Positions 45,319 through 53,698 of a stretch of 64,000 bases of DNA are shown here, in pieces. The stretch is from positions 544,721 to 608,720 of the forward strand of contig JBMNIQ010000002.1 in the NCBI GenBank assembly GCA_050951095.1, written 5' to 3'. Under the pieces are notes generated by a model. The model did no database searches and was not told where the DNA came from. It worked only from the letters and a program-made list of their open reading frames with translations. The DNA comes from UMGS1519 sp050951095. GTDB taxonomy: Bacteria > Actinomycetota > Coriobacteriia > Coriobacteriales > Eggerthellaceae. Positions within the stretch are counted from its first letter, which is position 1, and the number at the start of each line of letters is the position of its first letter. A program made the translations under genes and the position numbers.

Positions 45319-45524
45319 TTACGGTCGGCCCCCGATAGGCGGTCGATGAGGCACATCTTGACGTAGGAGGCCAGGCTCATCCCGGAGAGGCTCGCCGCCT
45401 CCTTGGCGGCGTCCCGAAGGCTGCGCGGCATTCTGAGCGTTACCGAGACATTCTCCGAGTCCGTGAGGAAGCCTTGGATCTCCGTAGGCGTGGCACCGGA
45501 GTCAATGAGTTCCGAGTACTTCAT
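45315..45524 (-). CDS. Ribbon-helix-helix DNA-binding protein
   Basis: 69 aa. The C-terminal half (VSVTLRMPRSLRDAAKEAAS, then GMSLASYVKMCLIDRL) is an RHH/Arc-CopG fold of the kind used by antitoxins and small repressors. It is first in the operon and overlaps the GIY-YIG gene at ATGA, so it may autoregulate the restriction operon or act as the antitoxin half of a pair with the GIY-YIG protein. Both roles are inferred. Confidence 0.75.
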   Translation of the reverse strand: MKYSELIDSGATPTEIQGFLTDSENVSVTLRMPRSLRDAAKEAASLSGMSLASYVKMCLIDRLSGADRK

Positions 45525-45586
45525 GGGCGCCCTCCATAGAACGCAAGATGCATTACATATGACGTTATTCTATCCTCTGTGCCAAC

Positions 45587-45605
45587 ACTTGGGAACAGCG
45601 TAAGT
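45587..45605 (+). repeat. HsdS shufflon repeat IR1, silent cassette C
   Basis: 19-bp WEQRKL repeat on the plus strand, inverted relative to the copies in the expressed hsdS, 62 bp upstream of the RHH start. Confidence 0.85.
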
Positions 45606-46070
45606 TAGGAGAATTTGGCGCGACATACAGTGAGAACTCTGACCGTGCAATCCAGAGAGAAGACTTCGGCCACGGCGGGGCGTTGTGCGTCCCTACACCA
45701 CGTCTTGACAATCCATAGGCGATCCGGAAGGCTTGAGCGGGTCGAGATCGACGGAAGCCAAAACGTCGTCGGAGTGTGACGCACTCTTACACGGTCTTCC
45801 TCCGAGACACCCAGAGGTTGGCATGTCATGCGAATGGCCGCTCTGATCTCGTAATCTCTACCTGAATAGTTTCTGTTTGGCTATCGGCAAAACGGCTGTT
45901 CGATTCAGGTTACCTTGCATACATGCTAGGTCAAGACCTCGTTTCGCAACCAGGTCGAGATGCTCGCAGGGAATCTCCCGCTCAACATTTCCAATTGGAG
46001 GTCATGGGATTGAGGTGCCCGTCTCCCAGCAAGGGATGAGCAGGCGCTCGATCGCGCGCCTCTTCTGTAC

Positions 46071-46105
46071 GCCTCGACGACCTCATCACCCTTCATCAGC
46101 GTAAG
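46071..46105 (+). repeat. HsdS shufflon repeat IR2, silent cassette C
   Basis: 35-bp LDNLITLHQRK repeat with one change (GACGACC for GACAACC) at the end of cassette C. Confidence 0.82.
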
Positions 46106-46190
46106 CCTGATTGTATTCGACTTTCGAAAACGAGCATGGATTGACTTCGTTAGACTTGCTGATAGCCGAAACTTGGGAACAGCAAGTAGC

Positions 46191-46352
46191 CTATTTCGTG
46201 CGTACACGCCCGAAATAGCACTTGCGGATGCCATCCCTCGTCCTGAATGTCGAAGACTCGAATCCGGGACTCGAGCGTACCGATTCGGAGTGATGTCCGC
46301 ACACCCACGTGCGTACCGGCTACGCTCCTCGTTGCGGGGGAGACCCCGCGCC
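46191..46352 (+). other. Candidate origin of transfer (oriT)
   Basis: An 8-bp inverted repeat CTATTTCG / CGAAATAG (46191-46198, 46211-46218) flanks TGCGTACACGCC and is followed by CACTTGCGG. A second hairpin, GCGGGG/CCCCGC, lies at about 46337-46352. Both are just upstream of the mobC-relaxase pair, the usual place for oriT of MOBP elements. The nic site was not determined. Confidence 0.5.
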
Positions 46353-46390
46353 CCTGAGCTACAGACTTATGCCAAAAAGGTTGGAGCCGC

Positions 46391-46792
46391 ATGGAGCGTT
46401 ACACGAGAAGAATCTATATTCGGGCAACCGATACCGACTACGCTCGAGCAAAGCTGCTCGCCGAGGAAACTGGCCTGTCGATATCGGATTTGATTAGGCT
46501 TCTCCTCCAACTTCCATCCAACGACGTCTCATCAGAGCACGTCATCGTCCTCGATCTCGCGACTGCAAATAAACTCTACCGCGAGCTCAACCACTGGGGG
46601 TACCAGCGCAATCAGGCCGTGCACGCGCTCAACCGCATCGCCTACTACCTCGAACGCAACAGCATGGACACCGATGACGTGATTGACGCGCTCTCACGTG
46701 CCAAGGCGGCCCTCGATGCTGTGAACCGGGCGACAGCGCCGCTGGCCTCAGACGTCCGAACCGTAGCCGAGTCGCGAATCCTTTTCCGGTAG
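46391..46792 (+). CDS. MobC-like relaxosome accessory protein
   Basis: 133 aa. An N-terminal RHH-like segment (IYIRATDTDYARAKLLAEE, then SISDLIRLLL) would bind oriT, and the middle ELNHWGYQRNQAVHALNRIA matches MobC helices. The gene lies directly after the candidate oriT and 8 bp before the relaxase. ATG 46391 follows TTGGAG. It should help the relaxase recognise and open oriT. Confidence 0.82.
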   Translation: MERYTRRIYIRATDTDYARAKLLAEETGLSISDLIRLLLQLPSNDVSSEHVIVLDLATANKLYRELNHWGYQRNQAVHALNRIAYYLERNSMDTDDVIDALSRAKAALDAVNRATAPLASDVRTVAESRILFR

Positions 46793-46800
46793 GTGCTAGG

Positions 46801-47985
46801 ATGCCGATTCTGAAGCCGATATCCGGTCATACATCCTGCGCCGGCATCTACCGCTACCTCACGAAGAACGACAGGGCGCTGGCGCACGACTTCCTAAACC
46901 TCGACGCGCCGGAAAATGGCGAGTTCGACTGGGCGGAAGCCATGGACGAAACGCGTCACGCCTACCGCAACGACACGCCTTGGGGCGACCGTCCGGCACG
47001 AACCTACAAGCACTACGTCATCTCGCCCGACCCCGGCGATGCAATCAGCCTCGAAAAGCTGAGGGATCTCACAACGGCATGGGCGCAGGAGGGCTTCGCC
47101 GAGTACGAGGTGGCAATCGTCTATCACGACGACAACGAGAATCACATCCCGCATGCTCACGTCGTCGTCAACAACACCAATTTGGTGACAGGCAGAAGGC
47201 TGCAAGATCCCAGTCCCTCCTCGCTGAACCACTCGCTCCAAAAGCTCGCTAGGGGAAGGGAATTACACGACTTCGACTCAGGCAAGCCGTACCCAACCTA
47301 TCGGGACAGATTCAAGCCGAAGACGATGCAGCGCGAATACGTTCGCAGAGCGGAGCGAGAGTTTGAAGCCAAGGGCGAGTACTCCTGGGTCGCCGATATC
47401 CGATCGCGGGTCGGCATCGCCCGCGCCATCGCGAGAAGCGAGGGCGAGTTCAGGAGCGTTCTCTCGGCGATTGGGGTGGACGTTGCCGATAACTCCCCGA
47501 ACGCCCGGCGCCGCGACTGGGTCTACTCGCTCGAAGGGCATCCCACGTGGCGGGTCTCGGGCGAACGCCTAGGGCTCGGCTATGGTCGCGAGGCCCTGGA
47601 ACAATCATTCTCGCTCGGCGCTGCAAGGCACCTGTCCGACGCGAGCGAGCGCAGGATCTACGAGATTGCGAGGTCGGCGTTCGAGTTGGAGGACCTCGCC
47701 GAGCTCAAGAGACTGTCGGACTGCGTCGCCGCAATCGGGAGAAATGGCGCGGGGCGATGGGAATCAGTCGAGAGCATCGAGGCTTCCGACCCCGAGCTTG
47801 CTGCATACATAAGAGGGACCGGAATTCTCGGCATTGAGCGGGCGGATTCGTCGAGGGGCGTCCCGGCACCCAAATCGTCGTTCCCCGAGACGCTCGAACC
47901 GGAATGGCGCAACGGGAGCGGACTCGATTCGCAGCGGGAACAGTCCCGCAGGCAGGAAAATAAGGAGAGGGGCATGCAACGGTGA
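46801..47985 (+). CDS. MOBP-type relaxase / mobilization nuclease
   Basis: 394 aa. The relaxase domain covers about residues 1-190. It has the metal-binding histidines in HIPHAHVVVNNTN and the N-terminal Tyr in IYRYLTKNDRAL as a likely catalytic residue. The C-terminal half is charged and helical. It would nick oriT and pilot the strand into the TraG/VirB4 channel. ATG 46801 follows the MobC stop by 8 bp, and its stop overlaps the next gene at GTGA. Confidence 0.9.
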   Translation: MPILKPISGHTSCAGIYRYLTKNDRALAHDFLNLDAPENGEFDWAEAMDETRHAYRNDTPWGDRPARTYKHYVISPDPGDAISLEKLRDLTTAWAQEGFAEYEVAIVYHDDNENHIPHAHVVVNNTNLVTGRRLQDPSPSSLNHSLQKLARGRELHDFDSGKPYPTYRDRFKPKTMQREYVRRAEREFEAKGEYSWVADIRSRVGIARAIARSEGEFRSVLSAIGVDVADNSPNARRRDWVYSLEGHPTWRVSGERLGLGYGREALEQSFSLGAARHLSDASERRIYEIARSAFELEDLAELKRLSDCVAAIGRNGAGRWESVESIEASDPELAAYIRGTGILGIERADSSRGVPAPKSSFPETLEPEWRNGSGLDSQREQSRRQENKERGMQR

Positions 47986-48521
47986 TACTCAAGACCTACT
48001 ACGACACCGGGCACACCGACACGTTCGACAGCGACCACCTCACCGATGCCAGCATGCTTCGCGGTAATCTGCTCACCAACTGGTCTCTCGACATCGGCGA
48101 CGCTCGGGGCGGGGCGGGCTGCCTCCTCCTGAGCCTCTACTGGTACCCCGCCACCGGCATTGGGGAGACGCCCGTTGGGCCGAAGGGCCTCCCCATTGCC
48201 CGTAGGCGCGACGGATGGTCTTTCGTCGTGGCAGACTCCGACGATCTTCCTCACCTCATCATGGCCGAGGTCGACGGTGAGGTGGTGGTGCTGCGCGCAG
48301 GCGACGACCTGGTGGACTGCAATCGGCTCGCGCATGTATCGCGCATCTCCGAGTCGTTCGCGAAGCAGGTCGTTTCAGCTCACAGTTGGCTGTTGCTCGC
48401 GAGCCCCGGATCCACGGAATCAGACATATGCCGCATGCTCGGAATGAGCGCGGACGCCTATGAGGCGATTGCCGAAGCGGCAGGCGAGCTCGCCAGGGAA
48501 CGGCAGCCCGACCGATTCTGA
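47982..48521 (+). CDS. Conserved hypothetical protein downstream of the relaxase
   Basis: 179 aa with no recognised domain. GTG 47982 overlaps the relaxase stop (GTGA), so it is probably coupled to it. The N-terminal half looks like a compact beta-rich domain (TYYDTGHTDTFDSDHL, GGAGCLLLSLYWYP), and the C-terminal half is helical (SDICRMLGMSADAYEAIAEA). Context suggests a role in mobilization. Confidence 0.7.
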   Translation: MILKTYYDTGHTDTFDSDHLTDASMLRGNLLTNWSLDIGDARGGAGCLLLSLYWYPATGIGETPVGPKGLPIARRRDGWSFVVADSDDLPHLIMAEVDGEVVVLRAGDDLVDCNRLAHVSRISESFAKQVVSAHSWLLLASPGSTESDICRMLGMSADAYEAIAEAAGELARERQPDRF

Positions 48522-48606
48522 AGGGCTTATGCTGCAGAGAGTCCCGGGCTGCTGCATGGATGTGCGAGGCGGGGCGAAGATTTTCGGAGGGCGATCTGCC
48601 AGGATG

Positions 48607-49278
48607 CTACAGTTCCCAGGTGCCGAGGAAGTTCTTCCACCACTCTAGGTCCTTCTGCCCGTTCGCTGCGAGGAATTCGATCGCGTCCTCGCGCTTTTGC
48701 GGTGGCAGAGCCATAAGCTCGCGGTACATTGCGTCCATAGCTTCCTTGCTCGTGGACTCCATGTCCTCGACGATCTTCCGCTTCTCTTCGAGCGAGTAGC
48801 CGTCCCAGTCTTCGAGGCACATCTGCGCTCGGAAGCGGGCGACCTCCTGGTTCTCGAACGATTCCCTGACGGACACTTCCCGGATTGGGGACACGTCAAT
48901 CTCGTCGAAACGGGAGGGCTGCTGCTCGTCCTCCTCGGTGACCACAGGTCCGTACGTCTCGTCTGCGATCTCGGTCGTCTTGAAGCCACAGCGGTTCCCG
49001 GCCCGCAGGCACTCGACCCCTTTGGCGCATCTAGACGCGGCGTCCTCGGCCAAGTGGTCGTAGTGGTCGCAGTCGACGCACGCGTCTGAGATGAGGTTCA
49101 ACAGGGAGACGGCGACGGAGAGCCGCGAGGACTCCTCGTCGAGATCGAGGACGTCGATGTAGGTGGCCTTGAACTGCGGGAGCGCCGTGATCCGGTACAT
49201 CGCGAGCTCGACCGTGTACCGGTCTCCCTCGATTGTCACGTGGGCGTCCTTGAACGGGGCCTTGCTTTCGTCGGTCAT
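48607..49278 (-). CDS. Hypothetical cysteine-cluster protein
   Basis: 223 aa, acidic. A cluster of cysteines and histidines (CVDCDHYDHLAEDAASRC, then CLRAGNRCG) around residues 67-100 could bind zinc. The C-terminus is helical. ATG 49278 follows CAAGGAG. It runs opposite to the relaxase genes, and a strong hairpin at 49413-49451 separates it from the conjugation operon. Function unknown. Confidence 0.65.
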   Translation of the reverse strand: MTDESKAPFKDAHVTIEGDRYTVELAMYRITALPQFKATYIDVLDLDEESSRLSVAVSLLNLISDACVDCDHYDHLAEDAASRCAKGVECLRAGNRCGFKTTEIADETYGPVVTEEDEQQPSRFDEIDVSPIREVSVRESFENQEVARFRAQMCLEDWDGYSLEEKRKIVEDMESTSKEAMDAMYRELMALPPQKREDAIEFLAANGQKDLEWWKNFLGTWEL

Positions 49279-49412
49279 TGGCGCTCCTTGCTCTCGATGC
49301 GGCCATGCGCGTGCGCATCTCGCTCCCCATCCTATCGGAACGCCCGGTCGGCTCGCGCCTCGATTCGAAAGAGGTGCCCCATTTTCGAATCCAGGGCGGG
49401 AAGTCCCTACAG

Positions 49413-49451
49413 ACGAGGAGCGGCGGCCCGCAGGAGGGCGCCGCTCCTCGT
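49413..49451 (-). terminator. Large hairpin at the end of the conjugation operon
   Basis: Thirteen-bp arms ACGAGGAGCGGCG / CGCCGCTCCTCGT enclose a 13-base loop, 34 bp beyond the last small gene. There is no clear U-tract. Confidence 0.6.
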
Positions 49452-49484
49452 TGGAAGGACGGTTTTGTTTCGTCTGAGTCCGGC

Positions 49485-49571
49485 CTATCGGCTATCGTCT
49501 CCGGCCCGCACGCAGGCATAGCCAGCGAGGCCTATCATCGCGATGACGGCTCCGATGGCGAACCATCCCAT
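49485..49571 (-). CDS. 28-residue single-helix membrane peptide coupled to the surface adhesin
   Basis: ATG 49571 overlaps the TGA of the adhesin gene by one base (TGATG), a classical coupling overlap. The peptide is one hydrophobic helix (WFAIGAVIAMIGLAGYACV) with a charged end. No family is known to me. It might modify adhesin anchoring or be a small membrane subunit. Confidence 0.45.
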   Translation of the reverse strand: MGWFAIGAVIAMIGLAGYACVRAGDDSR

Positions 49572-52108
49572 CACTCCTCGCTCTCGTTGGCATCAGTGCT
49601 TTCGGAGTCGGAGCCGTCCTCGGGCTTGCGCCCGTGGGCGCGCGCCAGGGCGATGGCGCCCGCCGCGCATGCTGCGGCGCCTGCCGCGCAGGCGAGCGGC
49701 ACCCAGGGCACGTCGTCGCCGGTCTTGGGGAGGCTGCCCTTGGACGTCTCGCCGGAGGGCGTGTCCCCGGTCGGGGGCGAGACGAGCTTCACGGTCTGGC
49801 CCTCGTCGTCGATGTCGGCGTGCGCGGCAACCTCATTGCCGTCGCGGTCGAGAGACTCGAAAGCCACGACGTCGTGGCCGGAGAGCGCGCTGCCGTCGAA
49901 CTCGAAGCGCACCTCGACGGTGCCGGACGCCTTCTCCGGTGCGAACGAGACCGTGGAGGTCACGTCCTTGCCGCCGCTCTGGATCGGCTCTCCCGTCTCT
50001 TTGTCCATGAGCGTGCCCGTCAGGGTGTACTCCTTGCCAGGTTCCAGGTTCTCGTAGGCCACCTCATCGACGATCTCGACCTTGTCGTCGGCGGTCGCCT
50101 CGTGGTCGCCGTCGTCGGCGTCCGTTGCGGTGGTTCCGATCTCGGGGGCGGGAGGCGCGATCCTCACGGTCTGTCCCTGGTCGTCGATGTCGGTGTGGAC
50201 GGCCACTTCCTCGCCGTCGCGGGTCAGCTTCTCGAAGGCGACGGTGTCGTGGCCCGCCAGGGCGCTGGCGTCGAACTCGAAGGTCACGGTGGCGACGCCC
50301 GCTTCGTCGGTGGCGGTGAAGGAGGTCTCCGCGGTGACGTCCTTGCCGTCGTTCTGCACGGGGCTGCCGGTCTCCTTGTCCATGAGTGTGCCGGTGAGCT
50401 TGTATTCCTTGCCGGGCTCAAGGCCGGTGTAGGTGACGTCGTCGTTGAGGATGGTCTTCTCCCCGGCGGTCGCCTCGTGGTCGCCGTCTGCGGCGTCGGT
50501 CGCGGTGGTGCCGATCTTCGGCCCCTCGTCGTCCGTGAGGGTGCCGAGGTTGACCGTGGTGGAGTCCTTGTAGACGGTCACGTCGAACGCGGGGATGAGC
50601 GCGCGGTCCGCGTTGGAGTCGCAGCGCTGCTCCTCGATCGAGTACGTGTCGTAGAGGAGCGCGCCTTTGCCGTCGTCGGGGTCGGAGGAGCCGAACCAGA
50701 CGCCCGAGCCCTCGTTGCCGCCGTTGGTGTCCTCGGTGTGCTTGTTCCAGCTCGCCGCGGTGGAGGCGTACCCGTTCGCGTCGGTGACGATCACGTGGCT
50801 CTCCCCGGTGGTCTTGCTGGTGATCTTGAAGGGCACGTTGGCGAGGCGCTTGTGGCTGGAGTCGGCGATCTTGACGAGCTCGAGGTCGCCGCGCACGGGC
50901 TGCTCGGCGAACTCGCCGTCTTTCGGGGTGAGCTCGAAGACCGCGACGTCGTGGCCGGCGTCCTTGGCCGTCACGGTGAACTCGTGGGTCTCGGTGTCCG
51001 GGAGGTAGCCGGTCGGCGCGTGGGTCTCGGTGATGGAGATCTCGCCGAGCGGGATGCCCCGGAAGGTCGCCTCGCCGTTCTCGACCGTCGCCTCCTGGCT
51101 GACGTTCTCGCCTTTCTTCTGGTAGGACGCCTTGTAGACCGCTCCGTCCAGGGAGCCGGCGCCCTGGGGCTCCGGCTTGCCGGTCTCGGCGTCGGTCTTC
51201 ACGACCTTGATCTTCACCGTGACGGGGGCGTCACTCGCATCGACGTTGGCGTCCTTGCCGGACACGGTCACCTTGTACGTCTGGTTCGACAGGACGTATC
51301 CGTCGGGCGCGGAGATCTCCTTGACGGTGTAGGTGCCGTTCTTGACCTTGGAATCGGTCCGGCCATGGCCGTTCTCGTCCGTCGTGAACTGGGCCACGAG
51401 CTCGTCGCCGTCGTAGACCCCGTAGACCGCTCCGGCGAGGGTGTAATCGGAGTCGCCGTCGGTGACGGCGGCGTCGCCGGACGTCTTTGTGAGGGCCACG
51501 TGGCCGCCTAGGCTCCCGACGAGCATGGGCTGGATGCCGGGCTTGGAGCTGCAGTACGCGATGGAGCTGCATCCGTCGATCGCCGGATCCCCGCCCCGGT
51601 AGGCGTTCGCCTCCGAGGCCAGCGCCTCGGCTGCGGCGATCTTGTCGGCCGAGGTCTTCTGGAAGCTCAGGATGTCGTGGTAGGGCTTGGTGTCGGCGAC
51701 GATCCAGGCCGCTAGCTGCGTGATTCCCTGCGCGTCGGCGTCGGACCAGGTGGTGCCGCCGATCCGGTTGGTCGACGGATAGCCTCGGGCGATGATGTAA
51801 TCGGAGGCGTGCGAGCCGTCCTCGACCCGGTCGAACTCCTGTCCTCCGTATCCAGGGCCGACCATGGAGGCGTTGTAGCAGTAGGAAATCGCGCCCTCGG
51901 ACGTCACGTAGCCGACGCCTTCGTCCATGTTGGGGTCGCCGTTCTCGATCTTGTAGCTGTGGATGTTGAGGGCCGCTTCGTCGGAACCGCTCGCGGCGTC
52001 GGCGGACGCGAATCCCGTAGGTATCGCCAGGCCGACCGCAAGCACGGCCGCCGCGAGGCAGCGGGCGACCTTGCCGGCGGTGTCCTTGATGGTCTTCGTT
52101 GCCGTCAT
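49571..52108 (-). CDS. LPxTG-anchored thioester/VaFE-repeat surface adhesin
   Basis: 845 aa. A signal peptide (cleavage near ASA-DAAS) is followed by a thioester adhesion domain with C77 (SYCYN) and Q131 (TQLAAW), which can bond covalently to a target. Next come several SpaA/Cna-B-type domains (GAVYGVYDGDELV, SIEEQRCD) and two VaFE repeats (DTVAFEKL, DVVAFESL), all of the isopeptide-stabilised type. The C-terminus has the sortase motif LPKTGD at residue 793, a membrane helix and a charged tail. It is cargo or a mating-aggregation factor at the end of the conjugation operon. ATG 52108 follows AGGGGGAAG. Confidence 0.9.
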   Translation of the reverse strand: MTATKTIKDTAGKVARCLAAAVLAVGLAIPTGFASADAASGSDEAALNIHSYKIENGDPNMDEGVGYVTSEGAISYCYNASMVGPGYGGQEFDRVEDGSHASDYIIARGYPSTNRIGGTTWSDADAQGITQLAAWIVADTKPYHDILSFQKTSADKIAAAEALASEANAYRGGDPAIDGCSSIAYCSSKPGIQPMLVGSLGGHVALTKTSGDAAVTDGDSDYTLAGAVYGVYDGDELVAQFTTDENGHGRTDSKVKNGTYTVKEISAPDGYVLSNQTYKVTVSGKDANVDASDAPVTVKIKVVKTDAETGKPEPQGAGSLDGAVYKASYQKKGENVSQEATVENGEATFRGIPLGEISITETHAPTGYLPDTETHEFTVTAKDAGHDVAVFELTPKDGEFAEQPVRGDLELVKIADSSHKRLANVPFKITSKTTGESHVIVTDANGYASTAASWNKHTEDTNGGNEGSGVWFGSSDPDDGKGALLYDTYSIEEQRCDSNADRALIPAFDVTVYKDSTTVNLGTLTDDEGPKIGTTATDAADGDHEATAGEKTILNDDVTYTGLEPGKEYKLTGTLMDKETGSPVQNDGKDVTAETSFTATDEAGVATVTFEFDASALAGHDTVAFEKLTRDGEEVAVHTDIDDQGQTVRIAPPAPEIGTTATDADDGDHEATADDKVEIVDEVAYENLEPGKEYTLTGTLMDKETGEPIQSGGKDVTSTVSFAPEKASGTVEVRFEFDGSALSGHDVVAFESLDRDGNEVAAHADIDDEGQTVKLVSPPTGDTPSGETSKGSLPKTGDDVPWVPLACAAGAAACAAGAIALARAHGRKPEDGSDSESTDANESEE

Positions 52109-52117
52109 GGCTTCCCC

Positions 52118-52621
52118 CTATCTCCCGTCCCGGCCGTACGGGCGGCCGGCGCCGCCGCGCTGCATCGCATCAGATGAGTTCCTCGCCTGGCCTCCGCGCT
52201 CGGAGAGCCCCCTGGGGTCGCTACCGTGCTCCTCGGCCCAGCGCCGGCGCGACTCCGACAGCGCGTCCTTGATTTGCTGCGGCATGACCTTGACGGTGTC
52301 CCTCATCCGCCGGCCGTCTGCGCCTATGACCGGATGCCCCTCGGGGTCGAGCACCGACTTCTGGAGCCACACCTCCTTGTCCGCCAGCAGCGGCACGTCC
52401 CGCCAGTCTGGGCCGCGGAATCTCGACTCGTTCACGTAGAGCGGGCTGAACTCGTAGCCGCCCATGTCCTTCCCGTCGATGATCGTGCCCGCCGGGATGC
52501 GCACCTGGTTGAAGGTGCGCTGCTCTCCCGTGCGCCTGTCCGTGTAGGGGATGCCCTCCCTCACGAAGTTCCTGTGGAAGGAGAGGTAGACGTTCTTCCT
52601 CTCCTGGTTGCCGTTCGTCAT
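52118..52621 (-). CDS. Conserved conjugation-operon protein of unknown function
   Basis: 167 aa, soluble. The central block YTDRRTGEQRTFNQVRIPAG followed by GKDMGGYEFSPLYVNESRF and DKEVWLQKSVLD suggests a small beta-rich domain. The C-terminal 40 residues are low-complexity and basic. It lies between the TrbL-like protein and the adhesin, on the same strand. ATG 52621 follows GAAAGG. I do not recognise the family. Confidence 0.65.
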   Translation of the reverse strand: MTNGNQERKNVYLSFHRNFVREGIPYTDRRTGEQRTFNQVRIPAGTIIDGKDMGGYEFSPLYVNESRFRGPDWRDVPLLADKEVWLQKSVLDPEGHPVIGADGRRMRDTVKVMPQQIKDALSESRRRWAEEHGSDPRGLSERGGQARNSSDAMQRGGAGRPYGRDGR

Positions 52622-52703
52622 GTCGGCCGCCTTTCTCTCGCTTCTTTAGCCGTTTTCCCTGTTCCCCGCCTTCATGGTCCCCGCGCCCTGGTCGCCCCCA
52701 TCG

Positions 52704-53696
52704 TCAGCCGCCCATGATGTCGCGCGCCCAGCTTCCGCTCTTGACGAGCGAGAGGATGAGCAGAACGCACATCGCCATGTACTGCAGCGCGTAGGAGAGG
52801 CCTCCCACGACCGAGTCGATCGGGGTGCCGGTGCCCGCCGTCGCGGCGTTGAGGCCGCCGAGCACGATCGGGAAGCTCACGAGCAGGACCAGGATGATCA
52901 CTCCCGCCAGGCACACCGCGGCGAAGTTCTTCAGGTACCCGACGCCCATCTGCCGGGTCTCGTCCGTGGCCAAAAGCGACAACGGGATGGGGCTGAACGC
53001 CGCCATTATGTAGATCTGTATCGCGCGCGCCCAGCTCACCACGAGCGCCACTACGTAGGCGACGATTACTACGAGCCAGCTCACGAGCGCTACGACGAGC
53101 ATGGCGAGCAGGGCCGCCACGTCGTCGTCGGTCGTGGTGATCGACACGGCTTCGAGATCGATCGCCGAGCCCGTGCCGAAAAGTCCAGACACGCGCTGGA
53201 CCGCGAGTCTCGTCACCTCGTAGACGCCCTGCATGAGCTCGAAGCTGTGCTGGAGCAGGAACAGGAACACCGCGAAGAAGACCAGGAGGAACACGACCTC
53301 CTTCACGCCCGGCATCGCGGCGTTGCCGTCCATCCTCTGGCTGATCTTGATGAGCTGGACGGTGAACACGAACGAGAGGACCCCGCACCCGATAGGAAGA
53401 ATCGCCGCCTCCCAGACACCGTGCGCGACGTCGTACATGGTCACCGTCCCCGAGCTACCGAGCATCTGCGTGAAGTCGGCCGACAGGACGCCGTCCGCCC
53501 CTATCGACTTGAGCACTCCCACCTGGCTGTTGAAGATCCAGTTGCACGTGTCGCGCAGCACGCCGCACAGCCAGGAGTTGATGTCGTCTGCAACGGACGC
53601 GAATGCCGGCTCCGGCAGGCACAGAACCGCGGCGCAGGCGATCAGTGCGCACGCGAAGGCCCGGGCGAACCTCTCGTTTCGAATTGCCCCGCCCAT
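52704..53696 (-). CDS. TrbL/VirB6-like conjugation membrane protein
   Basis: 330 aa. A signal-like N-terminus (LIACAAVLCLPEPAFA) is followed by about six long hydrophobic segments, such as EVVFLLVFFAVFLFLLQ and LVVALVSWLVVIVAYVVALVV. This layout is that of the polytopic channel component (TrbL/VirB6) of type IV secretion systems. ATG 53696 follows a weak GGGT site, 3 bp after the upstream stop. Confidence 0.82.
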   Translation of the reverse strand: MGGAIRNERFARAFACALIACAAVLCLPEPAFASVADDINSWLCGVLRDTCNWIFNSQVGVLKSIGADGVLSADFTQMLGSSGTVTMYDVAHGVWEAAILPIGCGVLSFVFTVQLIKISQRMDGNAAMPGVKEVVFLLVFFAVFLFLLQHSFELMQGVYEVTRLAVQRVSGLFGTGSAIDLEAVSITTTDDDVAALLAMLVVALVSWLVVIVAYVVALVVSWARAIQIYIMAAFSPIPLSLLATDETRQMGVGYLKNFAAVCLAGVIILVLLVSFPIVLGGLNAATAGTGTPIDSVVGGLSYALQYMAMCVLLILSLVKSGSWARDIMGG

Positions 53697-53698
53697 GG

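Larger units (their letters stand above)
45587..46105 (+). pseudogene. Silent hsdS target-recognition cassette C (relative of expressed domain 1)
   Basis: Plus-strand cassette of about 520 bp between IR1 and IR2. By eye it is roughly 85% identical to recognition domain 1 of the expressed hsdS, in the opposite orientation, with shared blocks such as EDFGHGGAL, LNSFCF, LAYML and SFRNQVE. Both copies carry many 1-bp indels, and these are at different positions. No promoter or start codon is seen. Confidence 0.8.
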
